From the NCBI GenBank assembly GCA_902782945.1, contig CACZOU010000008.1, positions 1 to 37,383 on the forward strand: a stretch of 37,383 nucleotides of DNA, in the 5' to 3' direction. A program made the position numbers and the translations under genes. Positions 17,331 to 26,564 of this stretch are shown here, in pieces. Numbering within the stretch: position 1 is the first letter of the stretch; the number at the start of each line of letters is the position of its first letter. The notes beneath the pieces are model-generated. The model was not told the origin of the DNA. It searched no databases and saw only the letters and a program-made list of their open reading frames with translations. The stretch comes from an uncultured Methanobacteriaceae archaeon (lineage in GTDB: Archaea > Methanobacteriota > Methanobacteria > Methanobacteriales > Methanobacteriaceae).

Positions 17331-17834
17331 TTTGTAGCCTACCTGAAATTTTTGAATAAATATAATATATTATATATTTTTCTTTATTTAATACAATTAC
17401 TTATAAAGAAAGGATAACTGCTGTTATATAATCTTTACTATTTCTAATTGTTACTTAATATCCCATTCAGAAAAATTTGATTTTTTAAAATGTAAATTTA
17501 TAAATAAAATGAGATAGAATACTAATAATTTTATATTTTATTATTATTTATACATTATTATTTATAAATTTAGACAAACCTAAAAATTGTTACAAAAATC
17601 AGATAAAATAAATATTTTTTTAATAATTATCAAGTATTTTATAAAAAATATACATTGCAATAAATTCTAAAATATTTTTTTTAACAAAAATGAAAGATAA
17701 TAAACTAGTCTTTAAATAGTTGATAATATATAATCTGTAGTAGAGAAGGAAAAAACAAGGCTTATCATGTCAAAAGATAAACTTTGTAACATTTTTCCTC
17801 AAAAAAATATCAAAAATTTATGGAGATTATAAAA
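17331..17834. other. Long intergenic region between egsA and aqpM
   Basis: About 500 bp with no convincing ORF. The left part must hold the egsA promoter. The right part shows a likely plus-strand promoter (CTTTAAATAG near 17709-17718) followed by a leader of roughly 100 nt containing the nested hairpin listed at 17747-17799. Confidence 0.5.
17747..17799 (+). promoter_or_regulatory. Nested hairpin in the aqpM leader
   Basis: Outer stem AGGAAAAA (17747-17754) with TTTTTCCT (17792-17799), and inner stem TTATC (17762-17766) with GATAA (17776-17780) around a 9-nt loop. The structure ends about 20 nt before the aqpM ribosome-binding site, a position suited to translational or transcriptional control. 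It is a pairing seen by eye, without a covariation test. Confidence 0.35.
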
Positions 17835-18569
17835 ATGACCGAAATGAAAAAATTTCTAGCAGAATTAGTAGGTACATTTATTCTTGTATTCTTTGGTACA
17901 GCATCAGTTGTACTAACATTATTCATCAATAATGGACAGACTTTCCCTAGTATTTACAACATAGGAATAACAATGCCAGACTGGATAGGAATAGGTTTAG
18001 CATTTGGTCTAGCATTAACCGTAGCAATTTACGCATTTGGTCCTATATCTGGAGCTCATTTCAACCCTGCAGTAACCATAGGATTATGGGCAGGTAAGAA
18101 ATTCCCAGGATCAGATGTAATACCTTACTTAATAGCACAATTTATTGGAACTATACTAGCTTCAGCAGCTTTATTAGCTATTTCCGGTACTCCAGCATCA
18201 TCCATTGGTGCACTAGGTGGTGTAGGACCATTCGGAGATATTGGAATGGTTGGTATGTTCATTGCTGAGTTCTTAGGTACATTCCTATTAATGTACGTAA
18301 TTATGGCAACAGCAGTAGATAAAAAAGCACCTGCAGCTGATGCAGCATTAAGTATTGGTTTAGTATTAGCAGGTATTGTAATAGCAATAGGTAACTACAC
18401 TGGTGCAGGTGTAAACCCAGCACGTGCATTCTCACCTATGTTATTAAACTACTTTGTAACAGGTGCAAACGCATTTATTTACTATCCAATTTATCTATTT
18501 GCACCAATAGTTGGAGCAATTGTAGCTGTATACTTATACGACTACTTCCACAAAGAAATAGGTTACTAA
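17835..18569 (+). CDS. aqpM: Aquaporin AqpM
   Basis: A 244-aa MIP-family channel for water and small neutral solutes in the cell membrane. The two pore half-helices carry HFNPAVT and GVNPARAF; six spans are evident, and the loop AVDKKAPAAD and the motif LAEFLGTFLLM match methanogen AqpM. I place the start at the ATG at 17835 because GGAG (17822-17825) lies 9 nt before it; an upstream in-frame ATG at 17820 would overlap this site. Strongly hydrophobic, near the length of Methanothermobacter AqpM. A single-gene unit with a leader hairpin and a strong terminator. Confidence 0.95.
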   Translation: MTEMKKFLAELVGTFILVFFGTASVVLTLFINNGQTFPSIYNIGITMPDWIGIGLAFGLALTVAIYAFGPISGAHFNPAVTIGLWAGKKFPGSDVIPYLIAQFIGTILASAALLAISGTPASSIGALGGVGPFGDIGMVGMFIAEFLGTFLLMYVIMATAVDKKAPAADAALSIGLVLAGIVIAIGNYTGAGVNPARAFSPMLLNYFVTGANAFIYYPIYLFAPIVGAIVAVYLYDYFHKEIGY

Positions 18570-18574
18570 AATAT

Positions 18575-18606
18575 AATTGTAATAATCTACTTATTACAAT
18601 TTTTTT
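18575..18606 (+). terminator. Intrinsic-type terminator of aqpM
   Basis: A perfect 11-bp inverted repeat (AATTGTAATAA, 18575-18585, with TTATTACAATT, 18591-18601) around TCTAC, running directly into T7. It begins 5 nt after the aqpM stop. Confidence 0.7.
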
Positions 18607-18757
18607 ATCAAATCCTTCAAATAATAAAAACTATTTTCTAAAAAATTTTATCAAAAATACTCTTTTTGCCAAATGGTTCATTTGTATTAAATAAATTATT
18701 AATAAGAAAACTTATAAATTTTATATACATTACACTTATTAATAAAAGGGATAATAA

Positions 18758-19258
18758 ATGATTTCAGAAAAAAATATTAAGAAATATGCTAGTAGTGTTT
18801 TAATATCCACTGTTGATAGATTATTTGATCATAAAGAAATATTGATAGATAACTTTTATAAAGACTTTGTTAAATCTAATAAGAAAAATAAGAAATTGAA
18901 AAATAATTACAAAGATAATGAAGTAGTTGATGAATTACTCCTTGAAGAATTAGAAAAAAGTTTCACACGTAATGACATTGGATATGCCTTACAGAGTGAA
19001 ATGGTTAAAGCAAATGAGGATGCTTTAGATGATTTATCAACAATATTAGATGAAAAACTAAGACCTATTGCATATAGTCTTAGATCAGTATTTAATGATA
19101 ATAATCAATATGACCAGTTTAAAAAGTATGTTACAGAAAACCTTGTTGTATCTAAAATGAATTTAAGTACAGCCACAGTTAAAGCATTAAAAACCATGAA
19201 TATATCTGGTAATAAATCACTTCAAATCATTCAACTTATTAGCCAAGTTGACAACTAG
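18758..19258 (+). CDS. Hypothetical protein, helical, 166 aa
   Basis: I do not recognise this protein. It is soluble, predicted mostly helical and rich in Lys, Asn and Asp. It has no Cys, no signal and no membrane span. Visible blocks are MISEKNIKKYASSVLISTVD (1-20), a lysine/asparagine-rich stretch at 39-52, and a more conserved-looking middle, LDEKLRPIAYSLRSVFND. GGGA lies about 9 nt before the ATG. It sits alone between two hairpin terminators, so it is a monocistronic gene. Codon use resembles its neighbours, and real expression is likely given its own ribosome-binding site and terminator. Confidence 0.72.
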   Translation: MISEKNIKKYASSVLISTVDRLFDHKEILIDNFYKDFVKSNKKNKKLKNNYKDNEVVDELLLEELEKSFTRNDIGYALQSEMVKANEDALDDLSTILDEKLRPIAYSLRSVFNDNNQYDQFKKYVTENLVVSKMNLSTATVKALKTMNISGNKSLQIIQLISQVDN

Positions 19259-19267
19259 TTTTAAATT

Positions 19268-19308
19268 TAAACTTGTACTGAGAATATACAAGTTTATACA
19301 CTTTTTTT
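19268..19308 (+). terminator. Intrinsic-type terminator of the 166-aa gene
   Basis: TAAACTTGTA (19268-19277) pairs perfectly with TACAAGTTTA (19287-19296), 9-nt loop, followed 5 nt later by T7. It starts 10 nt after the stop codon. Confidence 0.65.
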
Positions 19309-19456
19309 ATAAAAAATATTAATGATAAACTTAATAATATTAAAAAACCTATTTAAAATCAGTAATTTATATTACATCATGTACATAAAAACTACTTTTT
19401 TTATTAATACATTGTGTATTCGAAAAAATAATAAATAAAAAAAGAATGAGGGGAGA

Positions 19457-20212
19457 TTATATTCCTTCTGTTTTATCAATATGTTTTGTTACTTCAACCA
19501 TTAATTTATGAAAGTCAAGGGAATCTCTATCACGTGGCCTTGGTAAATCATCATTGATTATTTTTTTAATAGTACCTGGCCTTTTTGAGAAGACAACAAT
19601 TTCATCTGCTAAGTAAACGGCCTCTTCTACATCATGAGTAACAAACACAATAGATCTATTACGTTTTCTCCAATTCTCAACTATTTGTTCTTGAAGATTT
19701 CTTTTTGTTTGGAAATCTAATGCACTGAATGGCTCATCCATTAATAATGTTTCAGAATGATTAATCATAGACCTGATAATAGCAACACGTTGTTTCATTC
19801 CACCAGATAATTCATGAGGATAACTATATGCAAAGTCTTTAAGTCCAACAGCATCAAGATATTTCAATGCTCTTTCCTTATTTTCTTCCTCTGATTCTCC
19901 TGCTATTTTTAAACCAAATGTTACATTATCCATTACATTAAGCCATGGAAATAATGAATATTCCTGAAAGATAAATCCTCTATCACTTGAAGGTTTTTTT
20001 ACTATATTACCATTATGTTTTATAGTACCTTCTGTTGGATTTTCAAATCCCTCCATCAACCTAAGTAGTGTTGTCTTACCACAACCAGATGGACCTATGA
20101 AACATACAAATTTACCTGTTTCAAGAGTTAGGTTAATGTTTTTTAATGCTGTAACCTCTTCATTTTCATTGTTAATGAATCTTTTTGATACGTTTTCTAT
20201 CTCAAATGTCAT
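19457..20212 (-). CDS. ABC transporter ATPase, nitrate/sulfonate/taurine type
   Basis: A 251-aa ATPase of the SsuB/TauB/NrtD group. Walker A GPSGCGKTT at 40-48, Q-loop FQEYSLFPW at 82-90, signature LSGGMKQR at 135-142, Walker B TLLMDEP at 155-161, and H-loop FVTHDVEEA. It energises import through the adjacent permease; its start is 10 nt after the permease stop. Last gene of a three-gene operon; a T-run follows. The substrate class is defined only to the sulfonate/nitrate/bicarbonate family. Confidence 0.93.
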   Translation of the reverse strand: MTFEIENVSKRFINNENEEVTALKNINLTLETGKFVCFIGPSGCGKTTLLRLMEGFENPTEGTIKHNGNIVKKPSSDRGFIFQEYSLFPWLNVMDNVTFGLKIAGESEEENKERALKYLDAVGLKDFAYSYPHELSGGMKQRVAIIRSMINHSETLLMDEPFSALDFQTKRNLQEQIVENWRKRNRSIVFVTHDVEEAVYLADEIVVFSKRPGTIKKIINDDLPRPRDRDSLDFHKLMVEVTKHIDKTEGI

Positions 20213-20221
20213 ATAGTCACC

Positions 20222-20977
20222 TTACCAGAATATTTGTTCTTGTATTTTTGTAAATATGAAATCAAATACTATTCCAATAAATCCTATTAATAACATACCT
20301 ACTACTGTTGAACCAGTATCAAATATATTTGTTGATGTTAAAATCATATAACCTATACCAGAACTTGAACCAATCATTTCACCAGAAATTGTACACATTA
20401 ATGCTATACCTACCGCTACTTTTAGTCCTGAGACTATGTAAGGTACTGTTGAAGGTATTATTACTTCTCTTAACATTTGACTGTTGGAAGCACCAAAAGA
20501 CATAGCTGCTTCAATTAATACTCTTTTAGTTCTGTGAACACCATCTACTGTATATACTAGTATTGGAAATACACATCCCATGAATATGATGAATACTGCT
20601 GGTGCTATTCCTATTCCAAACCATAATATGGAGAATGGAATCCATGCCATTGGTGGTATTGGTCTTAATATACTTATAACTAAACTAGATAATCTTTCTA
20701 ATCTTTCAGACCATCCCATAATTATTCCTAATAATACTCCAACTACTGATGCAAAAACCATACCTATAATAACTTTGTATAATGTATCCCATACATCAGT
20801 GAATAATTCACCTGTACTCCATAATTTTATGAAGGAATTAACTACTTCTACAGGTCCTGGAAACATATATGATGGTAATACAGTTAATACATCAGCTAAT
20901 ATATACCATACTATTACGATAAGAATAGGTAAAATTAACTTATCTAGTCCCATATAATATTTTCTTTCTTCTGTCAT
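20222..20977 (-). CDS. ABC transporter permease, nitrate/sulfonate/taurine type
   Basis: A 251-aa integral membrane protein (SsuC/TauC-like) with about six spans. The cytoplasmic EAA loop is EAAMSFGASNSQMLREVIIP near residue 156, which docks the ATPase. ISILRPIPPMAWIPFSILWF is the family's characteristic segment. It is the middle gene, 28 nt after the binding-protein gene and 9 nt before the ATPase gene. Confidence 0.93.
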   Translation of the reverse strand: MTEERKYYMGLDKLILPILIVIVWYILADVLTVLPSYMFPGPVEVVNSFIKLWSTGELFTDVWDTLYKVIIGMVFASVVGVLLGIIMGWSERLERLSSLVISILRPIPPMAWIPFSILWFGIGIAPAVFIIFMGCVFPILVYTVDGVHRTKRVLIEAAMSFGASNSQMLREVIIPSTVPYIVSGLKVAVGIALMCTISGEMIGSSSGIGYMILTSTNIFDTGSTVVGMLLIGFIGIVFDFIFTKIQEQIFW

Positions 20978-21005
20978 TTTATCCCTTTTTATTGATTTTT
21001 AATGA

Positions 21006-21950
21006 TTATGCAGTGTAGAATAATTTTTCATCACTAAATGTTTGATTTAACACTCTTAAATCTTTTTCTGTACTTATGAAATCTCTTACATCTTGTTTGT
21101 ATGTATCATTTAAGTCAGATACCCAGCTCATGTTAGCTAATATTTGTCCTTCTAAGGTTTCATTAGCTACAATGTTACGTGGTAAATACTTTACACATCC
21201 GTATGGATCATTTTCTAGTTTTTCTGTAGCATTTTTATGTATTTCTGCTATTTTTTTAACTTTATCTGGATGTCTATTTGCGAATTTATCAGTAACTACT
21301 ACTACACAACATGGATGATTTTCTAATATCTCATGAGATGTATCTACAACTGTCATATTATTTTGTTTTTCAGCAATTGACATATATGGTTCATATGTTA
21401 ACATTGCATCAATACTTCCAGTTTTTAATGCATCATTCATGGATGCTACTTTCATACTTGGACTTGTTATATCTGACATTGTCATGTCATGTTTTTTTAA
21501 GTCGTATTGTAGTAACATGTATTGTATTGAAGATTGACCTGGTGTAGCTATTGACTTTCCTTTTAAATCTTCAATTGATGTAACATCAGGTTCATTAGTT
21601 ACTAATCCACTACCTTCTAGTTGAGCTCCTGCAACGATTTTTATAGGTACGTCTTTTGATATGGATGATAATACGGGTGTTACTCCCACATATCCTACAT
21701 CAACTGTCCCGCTTGTCATTGCACTTATTAAATCTCCACCATTATTATATTCATGTAGTTCTACATTTAACCCTGCATCTCTATACATGCCTGAAGCATT
21801 TGCTACAAATAATGCTGCATCGTGATCTGAAGGTAAGTATCCTATTGATACTGTATCATCATCTGAGTAGAATGATGTATATGTATAGGATACTACTGCA
21901 AGGACTACAATAATTACTATTATTAAATCAATGTATTTTCTTTTTAGCAT
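21006..21950 (-). CDS. ABC transporter substrate-binding protein (SsuA/NMT1-like)
   Basis: A 314-aa periplasmic-type binding protein, membrane-tethered by an N-terminal span at about 8-27 that lacks a lipobox cysteine. The mature part has the SsuA/THI5 pattern: IGYLPSDHDAALFVANASGM, then GGDLISAMTSGTVDVGYVG, DLKGKSIATPGQSS and SIDAMLTYEPYMS. The ligand could be an alkanesulfonate, taurine or another small anion. AGGAG lies before the ATG. It is the first gene of the operon, facing nifS across a 449-bp region with three TTGCCCGAT copies, so a sulfur compound is my favoured substrate (inference). Confidence 0.87.
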   Translation of the reverse strand: MLKRKYIDLIIVIIVVLAVVSYTYTSFYSDDDTVSIGYLPSDHDAALFVANASGMYRDAGLNVELHEYNNGGDLISAMTSGTVDVGYVGVTPVLSSISKDVPIKIVAGAQLEGSGLVTNEPDVTSIEDLKGKSIATPGQSSIQYMLLQYDLKKHDMTMSDITSPSMKVASMNDALKTGSIDAMLTYEPYMSIAEKQNNMTVVDTSHEILENHPCCVVVVTDKFANRHPDKVKKIAEIHKNATEKLENDPYGCVKYLPRNIVANETLEGQILANMSWVSDLNDTYKQDVRDFISTEKDLRVLNQTFSDEKLFYTA

Positions 21951-22399
21951 TCTTTAATAGCTCCTTGATTTACTAAAATAAACAAATTTAAAATAAACTA
22001 TATTATTTTTTTTATTGAAAAATTAATTTGTTTTTTTTTTATTGTTGCCCGATATTATTTGTTTTATTGCCCGATTAATATTATTATATTAATTATATTA
22101 TTTTTGTGTTTTGTTTAATTTAAAGTAAACTATGTTAGTCTTCTATTAAAAATAATTTTTGTCTATTTTTATAATCAATTTGTCTGTTTTATTGCCCGAT
22201 TTTTTCAATCGAATTATTTATAATAATATTATAACAATAGTTATATTTTTAGTATTATTAATATGTTTCAATTTAGGAATTATAAGAATAGCTTTAAATA
22301 GTATTAATATGAAATATAACAATGTGAAATAAATAACAATGTGAAAGAATTTTATTATAAAAATCATTATTAAAAAAAATAAATCGGGAGAAAATAAAA
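21951..22399. promoter_or_regulatory. Divergent control region of the ABC operon and nifSU, with three TTGCCCGAT boxes
   Basis: TTGCCCGAT occurs at 22045-22053, 22067-22075 and 22192-22200. Copies 2 and 3 share 17 identical bases, TGTTTTATTGCCCGATT. Copies 1 and 2 are 22 bp apart, about two helical turns. These are the only GC-rich islands in an otherwise T/A-rich stretch without ORFs. A plausible nifS box A is TTTAAATAG near 22294. The region contains no gene that I can support. Confidence 0.6.
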
Positions 22400-23650
22400 A
22401 TGGCACATGAATTAATATACATGGATAACTCAGCAACTTCACCAGTAGATGAAGAAGTACTAAAAGAAATGTTACCATTCTTTAACGAAAGATTTGGAAA
22501 CGCATCAACATTATACAGATTAGGAGTAGACGCAAAAGAAGTACTTGAAAAAGCAAGAAAGCAAGTAGCAGACCTAATCAATGCAGATCCAAGTGAAATA
22601 ACCTTCACAAGTGGAGGAACAGAATCAGATAACATGGTCATTAAAGGAATAGCATTAAAAGAAATACAAAAATCAACAGAGGAAAACCCTAGAAACCACA
22701 TCATAACTTCTGCAATAGAACACCCAGCAGTACTAAAAACATGTGAATTCCTAGAAAAATTCGGATTTGAAGTAACATACTTACCAGTAGACGAAGATGG
22801 ACTAATAAGTCTAGACGACTTAAAAAATGCAATAAAAGACAGCACCATCTTAATTACAATCATGCACGCTAACAACGAAGTAGGTACAATCCAGCCAATA
22901 AAAGAAATAGGAGAAATAGCAAGAGAACACAACATACCATTCCACACTGATGCAGTACAAAGTGCAGGTAAAATACCAGTAGACGTAAAAGAACAAAACA
23001 TAGACCTATTATCATTATCAAGCCACAAAATAAACGGTCCAAAAGGTGTAGGAGCAGTATACATCAAAAAAGGAATAAGACTTGAAGTATTCATGCACGG
23101 TGGAGGACAAGAAAACGGACTAAGATCAGGAACTGAAAACATACCTGGAATTGTAGGATTCGGTAAAGCAGCAGAACTTGCTAATGAAAGATTAGAAGAA
23201 CACATGAAACACAACCAAGAAATCAGAGATGCATTAATAGAAAAAGTATTAGCAAACATTAAAGACTCATACGTAAATGGTAGCCTAGAACACAGATTAC
23301 CAAACAACGTACACTTCAGATTCTCAGGAGTAGAAGGAGAATCACTAATTTTAAGATTAGATAACGAAGGAATAGACGGAGCAACTGGATCAGCATGTTC
23401 AACCCATGATCTTAAAGGATCACACGTATTAGCAGCATTAGGAATAAAACCAGCATTATCTCACGGTTCACTAAGATTATCCATAGGACCAGAAAACTCA
23501 ATCGACGATGTAGACTACATAGTAGCATCAATTAAAAAAGTAGTAGATTATCTAAGAGACCTATCACCACTATGGGATAACGAAGAAGACAAATACATAG
23601 GAGATAGGTTTGAAAAACCAGTAGAAGATGAAGATTTAGACAGATATTAA
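22400..23650 (+). CDS. nifS: Cysteine desulfurase (NifS/IscS family)
   Basis: A 416-aa PLP enzyme that takes sulfur from cysteine for Fe-S cluster assembly. MDNSATSPVDEEV begins the fold; His108 is in AIEHPAVLKTCE, HTDAVQSAG follows, Lys210 (SSHKINGPKG) binds PLP, and Cys333 (GSACSTHDLKGSH) is the persulfide-carrying residue. The C-terminal 25 or so residues are an acidic extension. CGGGAG lies before the ATG, and nifU follows 35 nt after the stop. Coding-strand composition is rich in A and C, as in other apparently well-expressed genes here. Confidence 0.95.
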   Translation: MAHELIYMDNSATSPVDEEVLKEMLPFFNERFGNASTLYRLGVDAKEVLEKARKQVADLINADPSEITFTSGGTESDNMVIKGIALKEIQKSTEENPRNHIITSAIEHPAVLKTCEFLEKFGFEVTYLPVDEDGLISLDDLKNAIKDSTILITIMHANNEVGTIQPIKEIGEIAREHNIPFHTDAVQSAGKIPVDVKEQNIDLLSLSSHKINGPKGVGAVYIKKGIRLEVFMHGGGQENGLRSGTENIPGIVGFGKAAELANERLEEHMKHNQEIRDALIEKVLANIKDSYVNGSLEHRLPNNVHFRFSGVEGESLILRLDNEGIDGATGSACSTHDLKGSHVLAALGIKPALSHGSLRLSIGPENSIDDVDYIVASIKKVVDYLRDLSPLWDNEEDKYIGDRFEKPVEDEDLDRY

Positions 23651-23685
23651 AAAAGTAGGATAATAAAAAAGGATGGTGAATAAAA

Positions 23686-24072
23686 ATGCAATACAGTGAC
23701 AAAGTTATAGAACATTACACACACCCACGAAACACAGGTGTAATAAAAAACCCAGATGGTGAAGGAACAGTAGGAAATCCAGTTTGTGGAGATATCATGA
23801 CAATCTACATAAAAGTAGATGATGATGAAAAACTAACTGATGTAAAATTCAGTACATTTGGATGTGGAGCAGCAATAGCTACAAGTAGTATGATTACAGA
23901 AATGGCTATTGGAATGGATATAGATGAAGCATACAAAATATCAAGAAATGACGTAGCAGAAGAATTAGACGGACTACCACCAATTAAATTACACTGTTCC
24001 AACCTAGCAGCTGATGCATTACAAGCAGCTATAGAAAACTACAGAGAAAAAAAAGCAAAAGGTGAAGAATAA
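23686..24072 (+). CDS. nifU: Fe-S cluster scaffold protein (NifU/IscU N-domain)
   Basis: A 128-aa scaffold on which NifS-derived sulfur and iron form a transient cluster. The three conserved cysteines are Cys34 (NPVCGD), Cys60 (FGCGAA) and Cys104 (LHCSNLA), with Asp36 completing the ligand set. It lacks the ferredoxin and NFU domains of full-length NifU, so it is IscU-like in length. It is co-transcribed with nifS. T-rich sequence after the stop is a likely terminator. Confidence 0.95.
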   Translation: MQYSDKVIEHYTHPRNTGVIKNPDGEGTVGNPVCGDIMTIYIKVDDDEKLTDVKFSTFGCGAAIATSSMITEMAIGMDIDEAYKISRNDVAEELDGLPPIKLHCSNLAADALQAAIENYREKKAKGEE

Positions 24073-24209
24073 ATTATTAATTTTTCACTAACTCCTCTCT
24101 TTTTATTTAATTTACTCTTTTTATTAAATTTAACTTCAAAAAGGATTCTTTTTCTAAAAAAATAAATTCTATTCTATAAAAAAAAATATTAAAAAAATAA
24201 TTAAGGGGT

Positions 24210-25616
24210 TTAGTATGTTTTTGATATTAAAGCCTTATAATGAGCTTCTTTACCACAATTTAAACATGGTCCAGATACATCAGCCTCTTGAGTACCTAAT
24301 ACGTCAATATCGAATTTTTCTTCCATGTCCTTACCACAGTCAGTATCTCCACACCAATTAAATGTAACAATTCCACCTTTCTTGTTAATAGTCTTTTTAA
24401 CCTGTTCAAGATTTTCAACGGAATATGTTTTTTCTTCTTGGAATTTATTAGCAGATACTTTCATATCCTCAGTAATATTATCTAATGTATCTCTAACAAC
24501 ATCTGCAATAGTGTTCTCATCGTAATCAATGAATTCTTTATTACCAGTATCTCTTCTTATTAATACAATAGATTTATTTTCAATATCTCTAGGACCAACT
24601 TCTATTCTTAATGGAACTCCACGTTTTTCCCATTCATAATATTTCTTACCTGGCCTCATATCTCTTTTATCTTGTCTTACACGGATACCATTACTTTTTA
24701 ATAGTTTTTCAAGATTATCAGTGAAGTTTAGTACTACATCTTGATTTTCTTTGAATATTATTGGTACAATTACTACTTGTTCAGGTGCTACTACTGGAGG
24801 TAATTGTAATCCTTTCTCATCACCATGGGCAGCTATTAATGCAGCAATCACACGATCAGATAATCCATAACATGTTTGATGAGCATATTCATGTTCACCT
24901 TCATCATTTTCAAATTCTATGTCAAATGTTTTAGCAAAGGTTGTACCTAAATTATGTACTGTTCCTATTTGAAGAGTTTTTCCATCAGGCATAATCATGT
25001 CAAATGCCATTGTGTATTTTGATCCAGGGAATTTATCCCATTCAGGTCTTTTACTTATGGAGTATGGTATACCTAGTTCATCAAAGAATGTTTTATATAT
25101 TTCTATTCCAGTTTTTACTTCTTCTTCAGCTTCTTCTTCTGTTGCATGTACTGTGTGAGTTTCATTGAATGTTGTTATTTCACGAACTCTTATTAATGGT
25201 CTTGTATGTTTTGTTTCATATCTGAATGTGTTTACTGTCTGGTATACTTTTATTGGTAAATCCATGTGTGAACGTACCCATAATGAAAACATTGGATACA
25301 TTGATGTCTCACTTGTAGGTCTTAATGCTAGTTGTTCATTAAGATCTCTTTTTCCACCTTTTGTTACCCAGTATACTTCATCTTCAAAACCTTTAACGTG
25401 TATTGCTTCTTTTGCTAATTCACTTTCAGGTATTAACATTGGAAATAATACTTCTTCATGGTCTTTATCAAGTAATTCCTGTAATGCTTTGAGTGCATAT
25501 TTTCTAATTTGAAAACCTCTTGGTAGCCATACACTCATTCCTTTAATAGGATATCTTGAATCAATTAATTCAGCTTCCTCTAATATGTTATGAAACCATT
25601 CGCTAAATTTCTTCAT
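24210..25616 (-). CDS. proS: Prolyl-tRNA synthetase, archaeal/eukaryote type
   Basis: A 468-aa class II synthetase. [20 protein letters not shown] is motif 2, and the region [18 protein letters not shown] leads into the anticodon-binding domain, which includes [16 protein letters not shown]. The C-terminal extension has NWCGDTDCG and GPCLNCG, a four-cysteine zinc-like site of the archaeal form, ending in the family's conserved Tyr. It charges tRNA-Pro in the cytoplasm. A monocistronic minus-strand gene. Confidence 0.97.
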   Translation of the reverse strand: MKKFSEWFHNILEEAELIDSRYPIKGMSVWLPRGFQIRKYALKALQELLDKDHEEVLFPMLIPESELAKEAIHVKGFEDEVYWVTKGGKRDLNEQLALRPTSETSMYPMFSLWVRSHMDLPIKVYQTVNTFRYETKHTRPLIRVREITTFNETHTVHATEEEAEEEVKTGIEIYKTFFDELGIPYSISKRPEWDKFPGSKYTMAFDMIMPDGKTLQIGTVHNLGTTFAKTFDIEFENDEGEHEYAHQTCYGLSDRVIAALIAAHGDEKGLQLPPVVAPEQVVIVPIIFKENQDVVLNFTDNLEKLLKSNGIRVRQDKRDMRPGKKYYEWEKRGVPLRIEVGPRDIENKSIVLIRRDTGNKEFIDYDENTIADVVRDTLDNITEDMKVSANKFQEEKTYSVENLEQVKKTINKKGGIVTFNWCGDTDCGKDMEEKFDIDVLGTQEADVSGPCLNCGKEAHYKALISKTY

Positions 25617-25877
25617 TTACTCACCATAATTTGTTTTTTTTAAATAATATAAAAATTAAATTTCATAAAATAAGTTTTAATCTTGATTAGTTCATTTATT
25701 ATATCTATATTTGTTTTTTAATGATTATAAAATTTTATACTTAACATTTAGTAGCCTTTAAAATTAGACTATTTCTTAAGTTGAAATAAAAAAGAGAATC
25801 GTTTTTCTGATTAAATTATTGTTAAATAATTATTTAATAGTTAAATATTTTTATTATAATAAGATAAAAGTTAATAT

Positions 25878-26564
25878 ATGTATAAATTAGTTACGATTAT
25901 ACCTATTTCTAATTTCAGTAATTCTAAGACTAGATTATCACCATTTCTATCTGAAATTGAAAGAAAGGAATTATTAAAGTGTATGCTTAAAGATATTGTA
26001 TCTAATATCAGAAGTAGTGTAGAGGAAATAATTGTTATAAGTAAAGATGAGGAAGTTCTTGAATATGCTCAATCTCTTGGTTTAAAGTGTTTAAATGAAA
26101 GAGAACATGAAAGTGACTATCTGAATAATTCATTACTTGATAGTATCTCTTATGTTAAAGATAATTATTCTGATGCTAATATTTTAATGTTACCTGCTGA
26201 TATTCCGTTAATTAAACAAAGAAATATTCAGTATATTCTAGAAAACAAGAATGATTTTATTATTTCACCCTCTAAAGGTGGTGGAACAAATCTATTGTAC
26301 ATTAATAATGAATATAACTTTAAGCCACAGTTTGGTGAGTTTAGCTTCTTTAAACATGTGAATGAAGCAAGAAGATTAGTTATGAATCCTAATATTTATG
26401 ATTCATTTTATTTATCTATAGATATTAATACACCTCAGGATTTAGGTGAATTATTATTACATGGAAAAAATACGTATACTTTCAAGTATCTTAATAGTCT
26501 TGATATTGTAGTTGAAAATAATCATGGTGGTGAACGATTAAATGTCTACAGAAAAAATGAATAA
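25878..26564 (+). CDS. cofC: 2-phospho-L-lactate guanylyltransferase
   Basis: A 228-aa nucleotidyltransferase that activates 2-phospholactate (or phosphoenolpyruvate) with GTP for coenzyme F420 synthesis. Motifs: IIPISNFSNSKTRLSPFLS (NTP binding), ILMLPADIPLI (metal-binding Asp), ISPSKGGGTNLLYI and SIDINTPQDLGELLLHG. No ribosome-binding site precedes the ATG, and an A/T-rich TATA-like stretch lies about 20-30 nt upstream, so the transcript may be leaderless. Its 3' end overlaps thiD by 23 nt, indicating a two-gene operon of cofactor genes. Confidence 0.93.
   Translation: MYKLVTIIPISNFSNSKTRLSPFLSEIERKELLKCMLKDIVSNIRSSVEEIIVISKDEEVLEYAQSLGLKCLNEREHESDYLNNSLLDSISYVKDNYSDANILMLPADIPLIKQRNIQYILENKNDFIISPSKGGGTNLLYINNEYNFKPQFGEFSFFKHVNEARRLVMNPNIYDSFYLSIDINTPQDLGELLLHGKNTYTFKYLNSLDIVVENNHGGERLNVYRKNE

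Noticed and set aside
22294-23307. Long open frame of 337 codons opposite nifS
   Set aside because: It lies wholly antisense to a gene with all catalytic residues of a cysteine desulfurase. Its Ser/Phe/Cys-rich translation is the expected mirror of A/C-rich coding DNA.
25617-25877. Possible small gene or tRNA between proS and cofC
   Set aside because: Very A/T-rich on both strands, no start with a ribosome-binding site, and no cloverleaf or GTTC T-loop pattern.
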